Below the pieces are notes generated by a model. The model ran no database searches and had not been told where the DNA came from. It saw only the letters and a program-made list of their open reading frames with translations. A program made the translations under genes and the position numbers. A stretch of DNA of 64,000 nucleotides from Kutzneria viridogrisea (GTDB lineage: Bacteria; Actinomycetota; Actinomycetes; Mycobacteriales; Pseudonocardiaceae), in assembly GCA_014138725.1 (NCBI GenBank), contig JACJID010000003.1, forward strand, positions 744,001-808,000, in the 5' to 3' direction. This document shows positions 25,408-33,545 of the stretch, piece after piece. Within the stretch, counting starts at the first letter, position 1. Each line of letters begins with the position of its first letter.

Positions 25408-26393
25408 ACAACCGCACCCGCGTCCTGATCGCCGTCGCCGGGGTCCTCGCACTGGTCACGGCCGGAGTCGTCTACGTCGGACTGGCCGCCGCGCGCAACC
25501 GGGACGCCGTCGCCGCCGGTACCGGTGCCGTCACGCTCACCCCAGGGCCGCGCATCCTGTTCCGCAGCACGGCACAGTCCGACCGCGGTCACATCGCGAG
25601 CGTGTCCGCGACCGACCCCGGTGGCCCGCGCGCAGTGGCCCCCGTGTCCTGCGTCCGCGTGTACGCCGCCGGCGGCACCGGGCTGTGCCTGCGCCAGGAC
25701 AGCGGCCTCACCACGTACCAACTCGTCGCCCTCGACGCGCAACTCGCAGATCAGCGCGAGATCCCGTTGGTCGGCCTGCCCAACCGCGCCCGCGTGTCCG
25801 CCAGCGGCCGCATGCTCGCCTGGACCGTGTTCGTGACCGGGGACTCCTACAACGGCGGGATGTTCTCCACCCGAGCGGGCTTCCTGGACACCCGCACCGG
25901 GGAGATCACCGGCACGCTGGAGGACTACGCCGTCACCCTCGACGGCAAGCCGTACCAGGCCGCCGACCTGAACTTCTGGGGCGTCACCTTCACCCGTGAC
26001 GACAACCTGTTCTACGCCACCATGTCCACCGCCGGGCGCCGCTACCTCGTCCAGGGCGACGCCGCCGCCCACACCGTGCGCGCCCTGCGCGAGAACGTGG
26101 AGTGCCCGTCCCTGTCCCCCGACGGCACCCGGCTGGCCTTCAAGTCCGCTGTGGACGGTGATCCCGCGCGCGGTTGGCGGCTGTCCGTGCTCGACCTCGC
26201 CACCAACGCCGTCACCCCGCTCGCCGAGGCCCGCAGCATCGACGACCAGGCCGCCTGGCTCGACGCCCACACGGTCGGCTACGGCCTGCCCCGCGGCACC
26301 GGTAACTCCGACGTCTGGTCCGTGCCCTCCGACGGCACCGGCCAGCCCCGCCTGTTGATCCCCGACGCCGAGTCCCCGGCGGCGCTGGGGTAA
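25404..26393 (+). CDS. Membrane-anchored TolB/WD40-like beta-propeller protein
   Basis: The product is 329 aa with a GTG start overlapping the transporter stop (GTGA). One N-terminal anchor lies at ~7-28. The rest is a series of propeller blades with TolB-type segments, such as CPSLSPDGTRLAFKS and VWSVPSDGTGQPRLL. The propeller would face outside and may bind or sense a ligand of the co-encoded transporter. No enzymatic residues are seen. Confidence 0.75.
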   Translation: MNNRTRVLIAVAGVLALVTAGVVYVGLAAARNRDAVAAGTGAVTLTPGPRILFRSTAQSDRGHIASVSATDPGGPRAVAPVSCVRVYAAGGTGLCLRQDSGLTTYQLVALDAQLADQREIPLVGLPNRARVSASGRMLAWTVFVTGDSYNGGMFSTRAGFLDTRTGEITGTLEDYAVTLDGKPYQAADLNFWGVTFTRDDNLFYATMSTAGRRYLVQGDAAAHTVRALRENVECPSLSPDGTRLAFKSAVDGDPARGWRLSVLDLATNAVTPLAEARSIDDQAAWLDAHTVGYGLPRGTGNSDVWSVPSDGTGQPRLLIPDAESPAALG

Positions 26394-26486
26394 CCAGCTC
26401 GACCAGCCGGGTCCGCCGATCAGCGCTGTCGGAGGAGCGCCCTGGATCGCTACCGTGAACGATCACCGGACACGAGGGGCGGGGTC

Positions 26487-28661
26487 ATGGCGACCAGACA
26501 GGCGCGCAGGCGGAGGAGCAGGGCGAAACCCACGGAGGCCGTCCACAACGAACTCGGCGCGCATGCCACCGGCCCCGTGATTCAGGCGGGGACCATCAAC
26601 GGCGACATCCGCCTGCACGCGACGCCCCCCGCACCGCGCCCACGGCAGCTCCCGCCAGCACCGACCTGGTTCACCGGCAGGGGCAAGGAACTCCTGGAGC
26701 TGAACACCGCGTGGTGCGCGGTCCGGGAGTTCCCGATCATCACGATCGTCGGCACAGGTGGTATCGGCAAGACAAGCCTCGCCCTGCGCTGGGCGCACAG
26801 CAACGTGGACCTGTTCCCCGACGGCCAGCTGTACGTGGACCTGCGAGGACAGGGCGCGGTTGAGCAGCCCGCAGCCGCCGTGCGCGTACTGCTCGACGCG
26901 CTCGGTGCCGACCACAGGTCGATGCCGACGGACTTCGACGCTCTGGTCGGCCGCTACCGGAGCCTGGTGGCGGATCGGCGGATGCTGATCGTGTTCGACA
27001 ACGCCCGGGACACCGCCCAGGTCGCGGCCCTGCTGCCAGGCACCCGAACCTGCGCGGTCCTGGTCACCAGTCGTGATCGAATGGAGGGCCTGCACTCCTC
27101 GTTCGGCGCGGTTCGGGTGGCCTTGGAGGAACTGTCCACGCGGGAGGCACACGAACTGCTCGTTCAAAGGCTTGGCGACGGCCGAGTGGAAGCCGACCGC
27201 GAGGCCCTGCGTGAGCTGCTCGACTACTGCGCCGGGCTCCCCCTCGCACTCGCCGTGGTGGCTGGCCGACTGGCAACGCACACCGACTTCCCGCTCACGG
27301 TGGTGGCCGCTGAACTCAAGGAGGCCACGACCCGGTTGAGCGCATTGGACACCGGCGACCCCTCGACCACGCTCACGAGCCTGCTTTCCCTGTCATACAA
27401 GGCACTCAGCCCGGACACCGCTGAGCTGTTCGGGTTCATCGGCCTCATCCCGACCCCGGACGTGGGACTCGGCGCGGCTCGTGCCCTGACCGGACTGGAC
27501 ACCACCGCCGTGCGGGCACTGATGCGGGAACTGGAGCGCGCGTCACTGGTCGGCGAGCACCTGCCCGGTCGCTGGCGAATGCACGACCTCATCCACCTCT
27601 ACGCCGCGCAACAGGCGCGAGCCCACCAGTCACCGGAGCTCCAGCACGCTGCGCTGCGACGGTTGGCCGACTACTACCTGCATTCCGCCTACGCGGGCGA
27701 TCGCATGCTGGACGGCAACCGGGTACCCATCGCACTCGACGAACCCGCCACCGGCAGCCGCCCGGAAGCTTTTGACGACAGGGATTCGGCGTTGGAGTGG
27801 TTCATCGCCGAGCACCGCTGCGCCGTAGGGGTCCAGCAGGTCGCCGCCGAGCGTGGTTGGCACGGCACCGTGTGGCAGCTGACCTGGTCGTTGCACACCT
27901 ACCGCTGGCGTCGCGGACACTTCCACGATCAGGTAGCCGGGTGGAGCGCTGCGGTGTCAGCGGCACAGTCCATCGGCGACACCGCCGCAGTGGCGACCGC
28001 CCACCGGCTGCTCGGTGCCGCGTGTACCAGGATCGGGGACTTGGAACGCTCCTTCGAGCACCTCAACCACGCCCTCGAACTACTCGATCAGGCCGGGGAT
28101 CCCGTCGAACGGGCGCACGCGCACCGAGCCCTCGCACGGGCGCGGGAACGCGGCGGCGAGCACCAGCAGGCCCTGGCCCAGGCGTTGCAGGCCCGCACGT
28201 TGTACCGGGAGGCCGACTCGCCAGGCAACGAGGCGGACGCGCTTGACCTGATGTGCCTGTACGAAACGAAACTGGGGCGCTACGAGGAGGCCCGCGAACA
28301 CTGTGCGGCCGCACTCGCTCTCTACCGGCAACGCCACGACCGCGAGGGGGAAGCAACCACTTTGGACAGTCTGGGCTACCTCGCTCAGCGCACCGGCCGG
28401 TACCGCGACGCCCTGGCTCACTATGAGCAGGCGATTCTCCTGTTCGACGGAACAAACCCCTACCACCAGGCCAACACACTCGAACGGCTGGGCGAGGTAC
28501 ACGCCGAACTCGCCGATCCGGTCGAGGCGCGGTTGGCTTGGCGCAGGGCGTTGGAGCTGCTCGACTCCGGGGTTCGCGAGGCCGACGCGGCGCGTGTCCG
28601 GGACAGACTTGACGCGCTCCCACAGGGCGTGGACACCGAAACCCCTCGAGGATCGCAATGA
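26487..28661 (+). CDS. NLR-like NB-ARC/TPR ATPase with N-terminal amyloid-like motif
   Basis: The product is 724 aa. A basic N-terminus is followed by a RHIM/BASS-like stretch, GPVIQAGTINGDIRLH at 29-44. NB-ARC then has Walker A GTGGIGKT (89-96), Walker B LIVFDN (167-172), the TSR sensor at ~194, GLPLAL and the MHD motif at 365-367. TPR-type helical repeats cover ~450-715. The NB-ARC-TPR part resembles AfsR regulators (compare 36150-38966), but the SARP DNA-binding half is replaced by the short motif. STAND/NLR ATPases act as ligand-triggered oligomerising switches in defence and signalling. It overlaps the next gene by 4 nt. The ligand is unknown. Confidence 0.87.
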   Translation: MATRQARRRRSRAKPTEAVHNELGAHATGPVIQAGTINGDIRLHATPPAPRPRQLPPAPTWFTGRGKELLELNTAWCAVREFPIITIVGTGGIGKTSLALRWAHSNVDLFPDGQLYVDLRGQGAVEQPAAAVRVLLDALGADHRSMPTDFDALVGRYRSLVADRRMLIVFDNARDTAQVAALLPGTRTCAVLVTSRDRMEGLHSSFGAVRVALEELSTREAHELLVQRLGDGRVEADREALRELLDYCAGLPLALAVVAGRLATHTDFPLTVVAAELKEATTRLSALDTGDPSTTLTSLLSLSYKALSPDTAELFGFIGLIPTPDVGLGAARALTGLDTTAVRALMRELERASLVGEHLPGRWRMHDLIHLYAAQQARAHQSPELQHAALRRLADYYLHSAYAGDRMLDGNRVPIALDEPATGSRPEAFDDRDSALEWFIAEHRCAVGVQQVAAERGWHGTVWQLTWSLHTYRWRRGHFHDQVAGWSAAVSAAQSIGDTAAVATAHRLLGAACTRIGDLERSFEHLNHALELLDQAGDPVERAHAHRALARARERGGEHQQALAQALQARTLYREADSPGNEADALDLMCLYETKLGRYEEAREHCAAALALYRQRHDREGEATTLDSLGYLAQRTGRYRDALAHYEQAILLFDGTNPYHQANTLERLGEVHAELADPVEARLAWRRALELLDSGVREADAARVRDRLDALPQGVDTETPRGSQ

Positions 28662-29650
28662 CCGCCACCATTGGCCCGGCCAACTTCCCCACACCGCTGC
28701 TCGCTCTGCGCTCGGCTAACCAGTCAGAGGAGAAAAGGGTTCGCGGGTTCGCCAGCATGCAGGCTGAGGCCGCGGAAGCGATGCGCGAACGGCTGTCGGC
28801 ACGCTGGCACACCGCAGGGACCTCTGAGCGCACAGAGCTGCTCCGGGCCGTGCACGCCGACCTGATCCAGTGGCGCTACGAGCTCGCGTTACGAGCACCG
28901 GGGCGCATCGGCCGCGGCATCCCGCTGGACGCCGAGCGGTTCCGCGCGACCATCGCCGGCCACGGCCTGAACTACGATCGGATCGGCTACATCGGACGGC
29001 TCCGCGCCGGGGCCACGTGGGACGCGGCAACCCGCACGTTCCGCGGCGGACGGGACACGCCAGCACACCGGACCATGCTCGCGTACGGCGATGCGGCGAT
29101 CGACAGGTTCCGCCGCCTAGGGGTGCGCGGCGACGTCCTGGACAACCCCGTGGCGCTGCCCGACGGGGCGTGCGTGCGGGGAAACCGCCTGGTGCGGGGA
29201 GAAGCCGCGCAGCGCCTCGCGCGGGACCTGTTCACCCGGATAGCTCAACGTGGTGCGGACACCAGCCAGATCGAGACCGGCGGTGAACCGGTCTACCTCG
29301 TGTCCGCCGAGAACGAGGCGCGCGCGGTCATGTTCAGCGCGGCGATCTCGCTGCTGGCCGGCGCGGCACGGGGCGATGTCGCCGCCTGGCAGAACGCGCG
29401 GTACCTGCTCTACCAGGCGCCGGTCACCAAGAAGGGCAGTGATGCGGTGACCAGGACCTTCCTCGTGGCAGTGGGCGCGGTCCTGCTGGGCACACCACCC
29501 ACGTTGGAGCATGACACCGATCTGCGGTGCCTGGTCCTCGGCCAGGACCGGGCTGTCGCCATGCCCAGCGACCCCGTGGTGCACGCGAGAATGACGTGGG
29601 CAACTCCGAAGAGGAGCGAGGAAACGCATGTCCGACCATCAGTCCACTGA
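28658..29650 (+). CDS. Uncharacterised helical protein in NLR operon
   Basis: The product is 330 aa. The ATG overlaps the NLR stop (ATGA) and its 3' end overlaps the cyclase gene by 23 nt, so it is translated as part of the operon. It is mostly helical and soluble. An Arg/Glu-rich first 90 residues is followed by a conserved-looking core with GLNYDRIGYIGRLRAG, YLVSAENEARAVMFSAA and QNARYLLYQAPVTKKGSDA. No signal peptide, membrane segment or catalytic motif is evident, and I do not recognise the family. Adapter, effector or inhibitor of the neighbouring proteins are all possible. Confidence 0.7.
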   Translation: MTATIGPANFPTPLLALRSANQSEEKRVRGFASMQAEAAEAMRERLSARWHTAGTSERTELLRAVHADLIQWRYELALRAPGRIGRGIPLDAERFRATIAGHGLNYDRIGYIGRLRAGATWDAATRTFRGGRDTPAHRTMLAYGDAAIDRFRRLGVRGDVLDNPVALPDGACVRGNRLVRGEAAQRLARDLFTRIAQRGADTSQIETGGEPVYLVSAENEARAVMFSAAISLLAGAARGDVAAWQNARYLLYQAPVTKKGSDAVTRTFLVAVGAVLLGTPPTLEHDTDLRCLVLGQDRAVAMPSDPVVHARMTWATPKRSEETHVRPSVH

Positions 29651-30437
29651 GGACGAACCGGCTGAACTACCGCCCTACCGTGCGGTGCTCGTCGTCGACA
29701 CCAAGGAGTTCGGCAGCAACTCCGACCCTGGGCAGCAGCGGCTCGCCGAGATCATCCCCGATGTGCTCGCGCGTGCCTTCGAGCGGGCCGGGCTCGGCAA
29801 CGTCTGGTCGCAGGCGCTGTTCCCGCACAACACGGGGGACGGCTTCGGCATCGGATTCCCCACTCGACACCTGCCCGCCGTGGTCAGCAAGGTCCTCGAC
29901 ACCCTCCAGGACATCCTCGCTGAGCGGCACCGCCAACTGCGCGGGCACGGCCTGCGACTGCGCATGCGCGCCAGCCTCAACGTCGGACCGGTCCGCGAGC
30001 CGGACCCGGACGGTATGACCGCGGTCGTCGGCAACACGGTGATCACCACGCACCGACTGCTGGACGCCGCCCCGGTGCGCGCACTGCTCACCAGGTCCGA
30101 CCCCGACCAGACCTTCCTCTCGGTGGCGCTGTCCCAGCGGGTGTTCGAGGACGTGGTCGCCAGCGGCTACTCCACGCTCCCGCTGTCCCGGGTGGTGCCG
30201 ACCCCGGTCCAGGTCAAGGAGTTCACCGGCACCGTCTACCTCTACGTGCCCAACCCCAGTGGCGAACTGTTGGACCGGGGGCTGGGCGACCACCAGCAGG
30301 ACGCGGTCACCTCCGAGCAGGTCGGGCCGCCGCGGCGACGCGGCGGGGTCACCAACATCATGACCGGGACGCACGGCGGAACGGCGATCCAGGTCGGTCA
30401 CCTCCACGGCGGCCTGCACACCGGGGACGACCGCTGA
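29628..30437 (+). CDS. Class III nucleotide cyclase-like protein with C-terminal RHIM/BASS-like motif
   Basis: The product is 269 aa with GAGGAGCGAGG before the ATG. Residues ~17-215 have the cyclase homology layout: VVDTKEFG with metal Asp24, NTGDGFGIGFP with Asp71, and VVGNTVITTHRLLD with Arg143. The usual transition-state Asn is Ile139, so activity may be altered. The last 27 residues contain NIMTGTHGGTAIQVGHLHGG, with the IQVG core of RHIM-type amyloid motifs, matching the motif at the NLR N-terminus. The inferred role is an effector recruited to the activated NLR by amyloid templating, making or once making a cyclic nucleotide. Confidence 0.78.
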   Translation: MSDHQSTEDEPAELPPYRAVLVVDTKEFGSNSDPGQQRLAEIIPDVLARAFERAGLGNVWSQALFPHNTGDGFGIGFPTRHLPAVVSKVLDTLQDILAERHRQLRGHGLRLRMRASLNVGPVREPDPDGMTAVVGNTVITTHRLLDAAPVRALLTRSDPDQTFLSVALSQRVFEDVVASGYSTLPLSRVVPTPVQVKEFTGTVYLYVPNPSGELLDRGLGDHQQDAVTSEQVGPPRRRGGVTNIMTGTHGGTAIQVGHLHGGLHTGDDR

Positions 30438-30461
30438 GCCGTCCCCCGCCAGGCATCGGTG

Positions 30462-31406
30462 TCACGGGTGCAGAACTGGCTTCCCCCAAGCCAGTTCCGG
30501 CAGGTAGTTGGACTGCCCGCCCATCAGGCGGGCCCCCGCGAGCATCGGGTGCACGGTCGTGCCAGGACGGTAGACGAGCAACCGGAGGTTGAGGACGTCA
30601 GAGACATCGATGGTCAGGTTCTGCGGCTGCCCCTGCCGGACGGTGACCTCCTTGCGCACCTGTCCATCCGTGATGACCTGGAACACCCCGGTCTGTCCCG
30701 GGTCAGCGGCGTTGTCCAGGACGCCTGCGGTCACTTCGAGCTTGCGGTAGTTCATGCCCAGGTTGAAGCTGATGGAACCTTGCGGTTCGTGCGCGAAGTC
30801 GCGGCACTGGTAGACGATGCTGTCGCTGTAGTGACGGCCGTTGATGTCAGCAGCGCCCAACTTGATGTCAGCGGATCTCTGGGTCACCCCCAGACTGGTC
30901 AACAGCACCGAGTTCGTCGCCTTGGGAAGCTTCACACCCCGCTCGCGGTCGGCGAGCTTCTCCCGGACCGCGTCGACGATGTGCGTGAGATCGCGCTCGG
31001 CCGAACGGTGGTGGAGGCGGACGTACTGTCGACTGGCCAAGGAGCTGATCGTAGGCGGCAAATCCTTCGCGAGGGGCATGGTGACCTCACCGACGAGGAT
31101 CGGGATGATCGATTTGTTGCCCGCCGTGGCGATCTCGATCTCGGTGCGAACCCAGTCCGCCGGAGCGAATATCCGCTGCTCGCCATCCCTGGAAACGGTC
31201 AGCCAGTTGGGCCCGATCACGACCAGGACCACCGCACTCTCGTTCACCGCCTTCAGCAGTTCCGGGTCGAACAACGTGGCTGGTGAGATCGAACGGCTCG
31301 AGCGGAAGACAGCGTCCTCGCCGAAGTGCCGACACAGCTTCTGGTCGATCAACACGGCGCTGTCCTGGGCGTCGCCAACCCTGAAGTTGATGAAGATGTC
31401 TATGAT
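30462..31406 (-). CDS. TIR domain protein with C-terminal NPCBM domain
   Basis: The protein is ~310 aa. The TIR domain (~1-140) begins DIFINFRVGD and contains the DWVRTEIEIA segment with the Glu expected in NAD-cleaving TIRs. The C-terminal ~150 residues form an NPCBM-like beta domain (GRHYSDSIVYQC, FNLGMNYRKLEVTAG). The first standard start (GTG, 31355) would remove the first TIR strand. GAGGAG at 31415-31420 instead points to a non-standard ATC (31406) or ATA (31403) start. It is convergent with the cyclase gene and downstream of a second NPCBM-like gene. Confidence 0.75.
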   Translation of the reverse strand: MIDIFINFRVGDAQDSAVLIDQKLCRHFGEDAVFRSSRSISPATLFDPELLKAVNESAVVLVVIGPNWLTVSRDGEQRIFAPADWVRTEIEIATAGNKSIIPILVGEVTMPLAKDLPPTISSLASRQYVRLHHRSAERDLTHIVDAVREKLADRERGVKLPKATNSVLLTSLGVTQRSADIKLGAADINGRHYSDSIVYQCRDFAHEPQGSISFNLGMNYRKLEVTAGVLDNAADPGQTGVFQVITDGQVRKEVTVRQGQPQNLTIDVSDVLNLRLLVYRPGTTVHPMLAGARLMGGQSNYLPELAWGKPVLHP

Positions 31407-31453
31407 GGCTTCTTCTCCTCACAGTCAACGCGGTTCGGCAGCGGGAGCACCCG

Positions 31454-32452
31454 TCAGCTTCCGGATGCGACCGCGTACGGCGATCCCCAGACGGCGTTGC
31501 CCTTCCGGCAGACCGTCTTGTCCACCGTGGTCAGGGAGGACCGCAGCGTCAGGGCGAAGGTGTTGGCCGGCAGGTCAGCGGCCAGCGGCTTCGCCTCGCC
31601 GGGATTGACCAGCGCTGTGGCGACGGGGTGAATGGTGTCGTTGTTGACGAAGATCTCGAACTTGACGGCCAATCCCGGGTCGGAGGTGGAATCGGTGCCC
31701 ACCGCCTTGACCTCGATGCGGCTGAAGTTCTTCAGGCGAAACTGCTGCGTCCCGCTGTAGTAGTCGCTGTTGCACGTGGTCAGCGTGCTCCACAGCGAAC
31801 TCTGGTACTGGGTCAACTGCACGTCGTGGTCGCCGTACTGGAAAGTCCACTTGTCGTTGGGGCGGGGCAGATCGGAGAGCAGAACGGGTGCCCCCTTGGC
31901 CAGGGTCCCGCCATCACCGGGAACTCCGGGAGTCGCCGCGGTGGTGGACGGGGCGCTGGAGGAGGTAGTCGACGTGGCCGTGGTGGTGGTGATCGGGGCC
32001 GCGGTCGAGGTGGCCGCGTTCACCTTTGTCGTTTCCGGCAACGCCGCTGGCGTAGAGCTGGTGGAGCGCCCCAGCACGAAGGCCACCGGCAGTGCGACAA
32101 CAACAGCGGCAACAGCGGCAATGCCGAGCCACCGCTTCCTGGTGTCACCGGGCTTCAGCTCGCTCACCGTGCGACCTCCGAGTGTCAAGCTCAACTGCTG
32201 TGCGAAGGCCGGATCGTCCCGGATCTCTCGGGCGAGGTTCAGCCGGAGTACGTCGACCTCGACCAGGTCGGCAGGGTTTTCCTTGAAACGCTCGAACACC
32301 TCGGCCAGGTAGGGGATCGACAGCTTGGCCTCGAGCTGACTGAGCAGATCCTCCAACTGCGCGTCATACGCCTTGGCGCCAATCTCGGCCTTGCGAGTCA
32401 GGTACTGGGAAAGCGCCCAGACCACAGAAGATGCCAGCTCGTCTTCAACCAT
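31454..32452 (-). CDS. Single-pass membrane protein with NPCBM-like extracellular domain
   Basis: The product is 332 aa from the ATG at 32452 (GGAG 7 bp ahead). Residues ~1-105 are helical and cytoplasmic (QLEDLLSQLEAKLSIPYLAEVF). One membrane helix follows at ~110-132 (LGIAAVAAVVVALPVAFVLG), then a Thr/Ser-rich linker and a C-terminal NPCBM-like domain (IEVKAVGTDSTSDPGLAVKFEIF). The domain architecture suggests binding of a cell-surface glycan, with the signal passed inward. It precedes the TIR-NPCBM gene by ~47 bp on the same strand. Confidence 0.72.
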   Translation of the reverse strand: MVEDELASSVVWALSQYLTRKAEIGAKAYDAQLEDLLSQLEAKLSIPYLAEVFERFKENPADLVEVDVLRLNLAREIRDDPAFAQQLSLTLGGRTVSELKPGDTRKRWLGIAAVAAVVVALPVAFVLGRSTSSTPAALPETTKVNAATSTAAPITTTTATSTTSSSAPSTTAATPGVPGDGGTLAKGAPVLLSDLPRPNDKWTFQYGDHDVQLTQYQSSLWSTLTTCNSDYYSGTQQFRLKNFSRIEVKAVGTDSTSDPGLAVKFEIFVNNDTIHPVATALVNPGEAKPLAADLPANTFALTLRSSLTTVDKTVCRKGNAVWGSPYAVASGS

Positions 32453-32624
32453 CGCACGCTCCACGTGTCCGTGATGCCCAGTGGCGAATGCGGCCGCCGG
32501 TGAACCGGTGCCTGGCGTTCGGCCGTACGCCAGGTGAGCGGGCCGCTGCGGTGCCCTCCGCCACGTGCACCAGTGCAACACCGCCCAAGGCCGCAACCAC
32601 GTGCCATCTGCGTCACGTGCGGCA

Positions 32625-33335
32625 CTACCGCCCCGACTCGTTACCTCGCACTTCCCCGCGGAGTGCTCCGAGGTCACGGATCGTCACCACGCCGCGACGT
32701 GTCAGGACGACACCCTCAGTTCTCAACCTCTGTAGCGCCCTCACGACAGATTCCCTTGACACCGCAAGCAGCTTGCCCAGCTCTTCCTGTGAACCGATGT
32801 TCACCGACACGGCTCGCGCGCCGCTGGACGAGGACTTCTCCGCCACCCGCAGCAGGTGCAGCACTACCTTGGTGAAGGCGTCGTCGGTCTGCTCCGCCAG
32901 GCTGCGATCGGCCTCGCGCAGGCGCTCGGACACCACCCCGCACAGCACTCGCAGGATCCGCGGATGACGTTGGAACACGCGCTCCCAGGCGGTGGGCTCC
33001 AGCAGCAGCGCTTGGACGTTGGTGTCCGCGAGCACCGTGGCGGACCGCGCCTTCCGGTCGAGCAACGCCTGCTCACCGACGATGTCCCCCGCAGACCTCA
33101 TCGCGATGACCCGGACACCGTCAGAACCGATCACCCGCACCCGTCCCTGGTGCAGGACCGCGGCCCACCTGTCACTGGCAGCGAAATTGATCAACACTGT
33201 GGCCTTCACGAACCGCCGCACCGTACCCTCGGCCGTGAGTGCCACCCGTTCCTGCTCAGTGAGGCTGCGCCAGAAGCTGCCGACTCGGTGCTCACTCGTC
33301 ACCGAAGCCGCCGAGTGTGTGCCTGCCACGCTCAT
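32625..33335 (-). CDS. Crp/Fnr family regulator with cNMP-binding domain
   Basis: The product is 236 aa. A cyclic-nucleotide-binding beta-roll lies at ~20-135, containing GDIVGEQALLDRKARSATVLA, which matches the phosphate-binding cassette. A dimer helix follows, then a Crp-type winged helix (GSQEELGKLLAVSRESVVRALQRL). The GE and R of the cassette are present, so nucleotide binding is plausible. It lies upstream of the NPCBM/TIR genes on the same strand and ~2.2 kb from the cyclase-like gene, so it could read a locally made cNMP; that link is inference. Confidence 0.85.
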   Translation of the reverse strand: MSVAGTHSAASVTSEHRVGSFWRSLTEQERVALTAEGTVRRFVKATVLINFAASDRWAAVLHQGRVRVIGSDGVRVIAMRSAGDIVGEQALLDRKARSATVLADTNVQALLLEPTAWERVFQRHPRILRVLCGVVSERLREADRSLAEQTDDAFTKVVLHLLRVAEKSSSSGARAVSVNIGSQEELGKLLAVSRESVVRALQRLRTEGVVLTRRGVVTIRDLGALRGEVRGNESGR

Positions 33336-33545
33336 CCCGTTCGCCGACGGACAAAGCCACGAAGCACATCGCCCGCACACGTGCGGACGCAACACCCGTA
33401 TCGAAGGCCGACACGGTTCGCGCCCTCCGCGAACACACTCTCCAGCAACACATCCGCCCGTCGACCACACCGTTCAATTCAGAGCATGCTGCGGCTGCTC
33501 GCCGTCACGGATGTGGTCAGCGCAGGCGACACCACGGCCGGTGCC

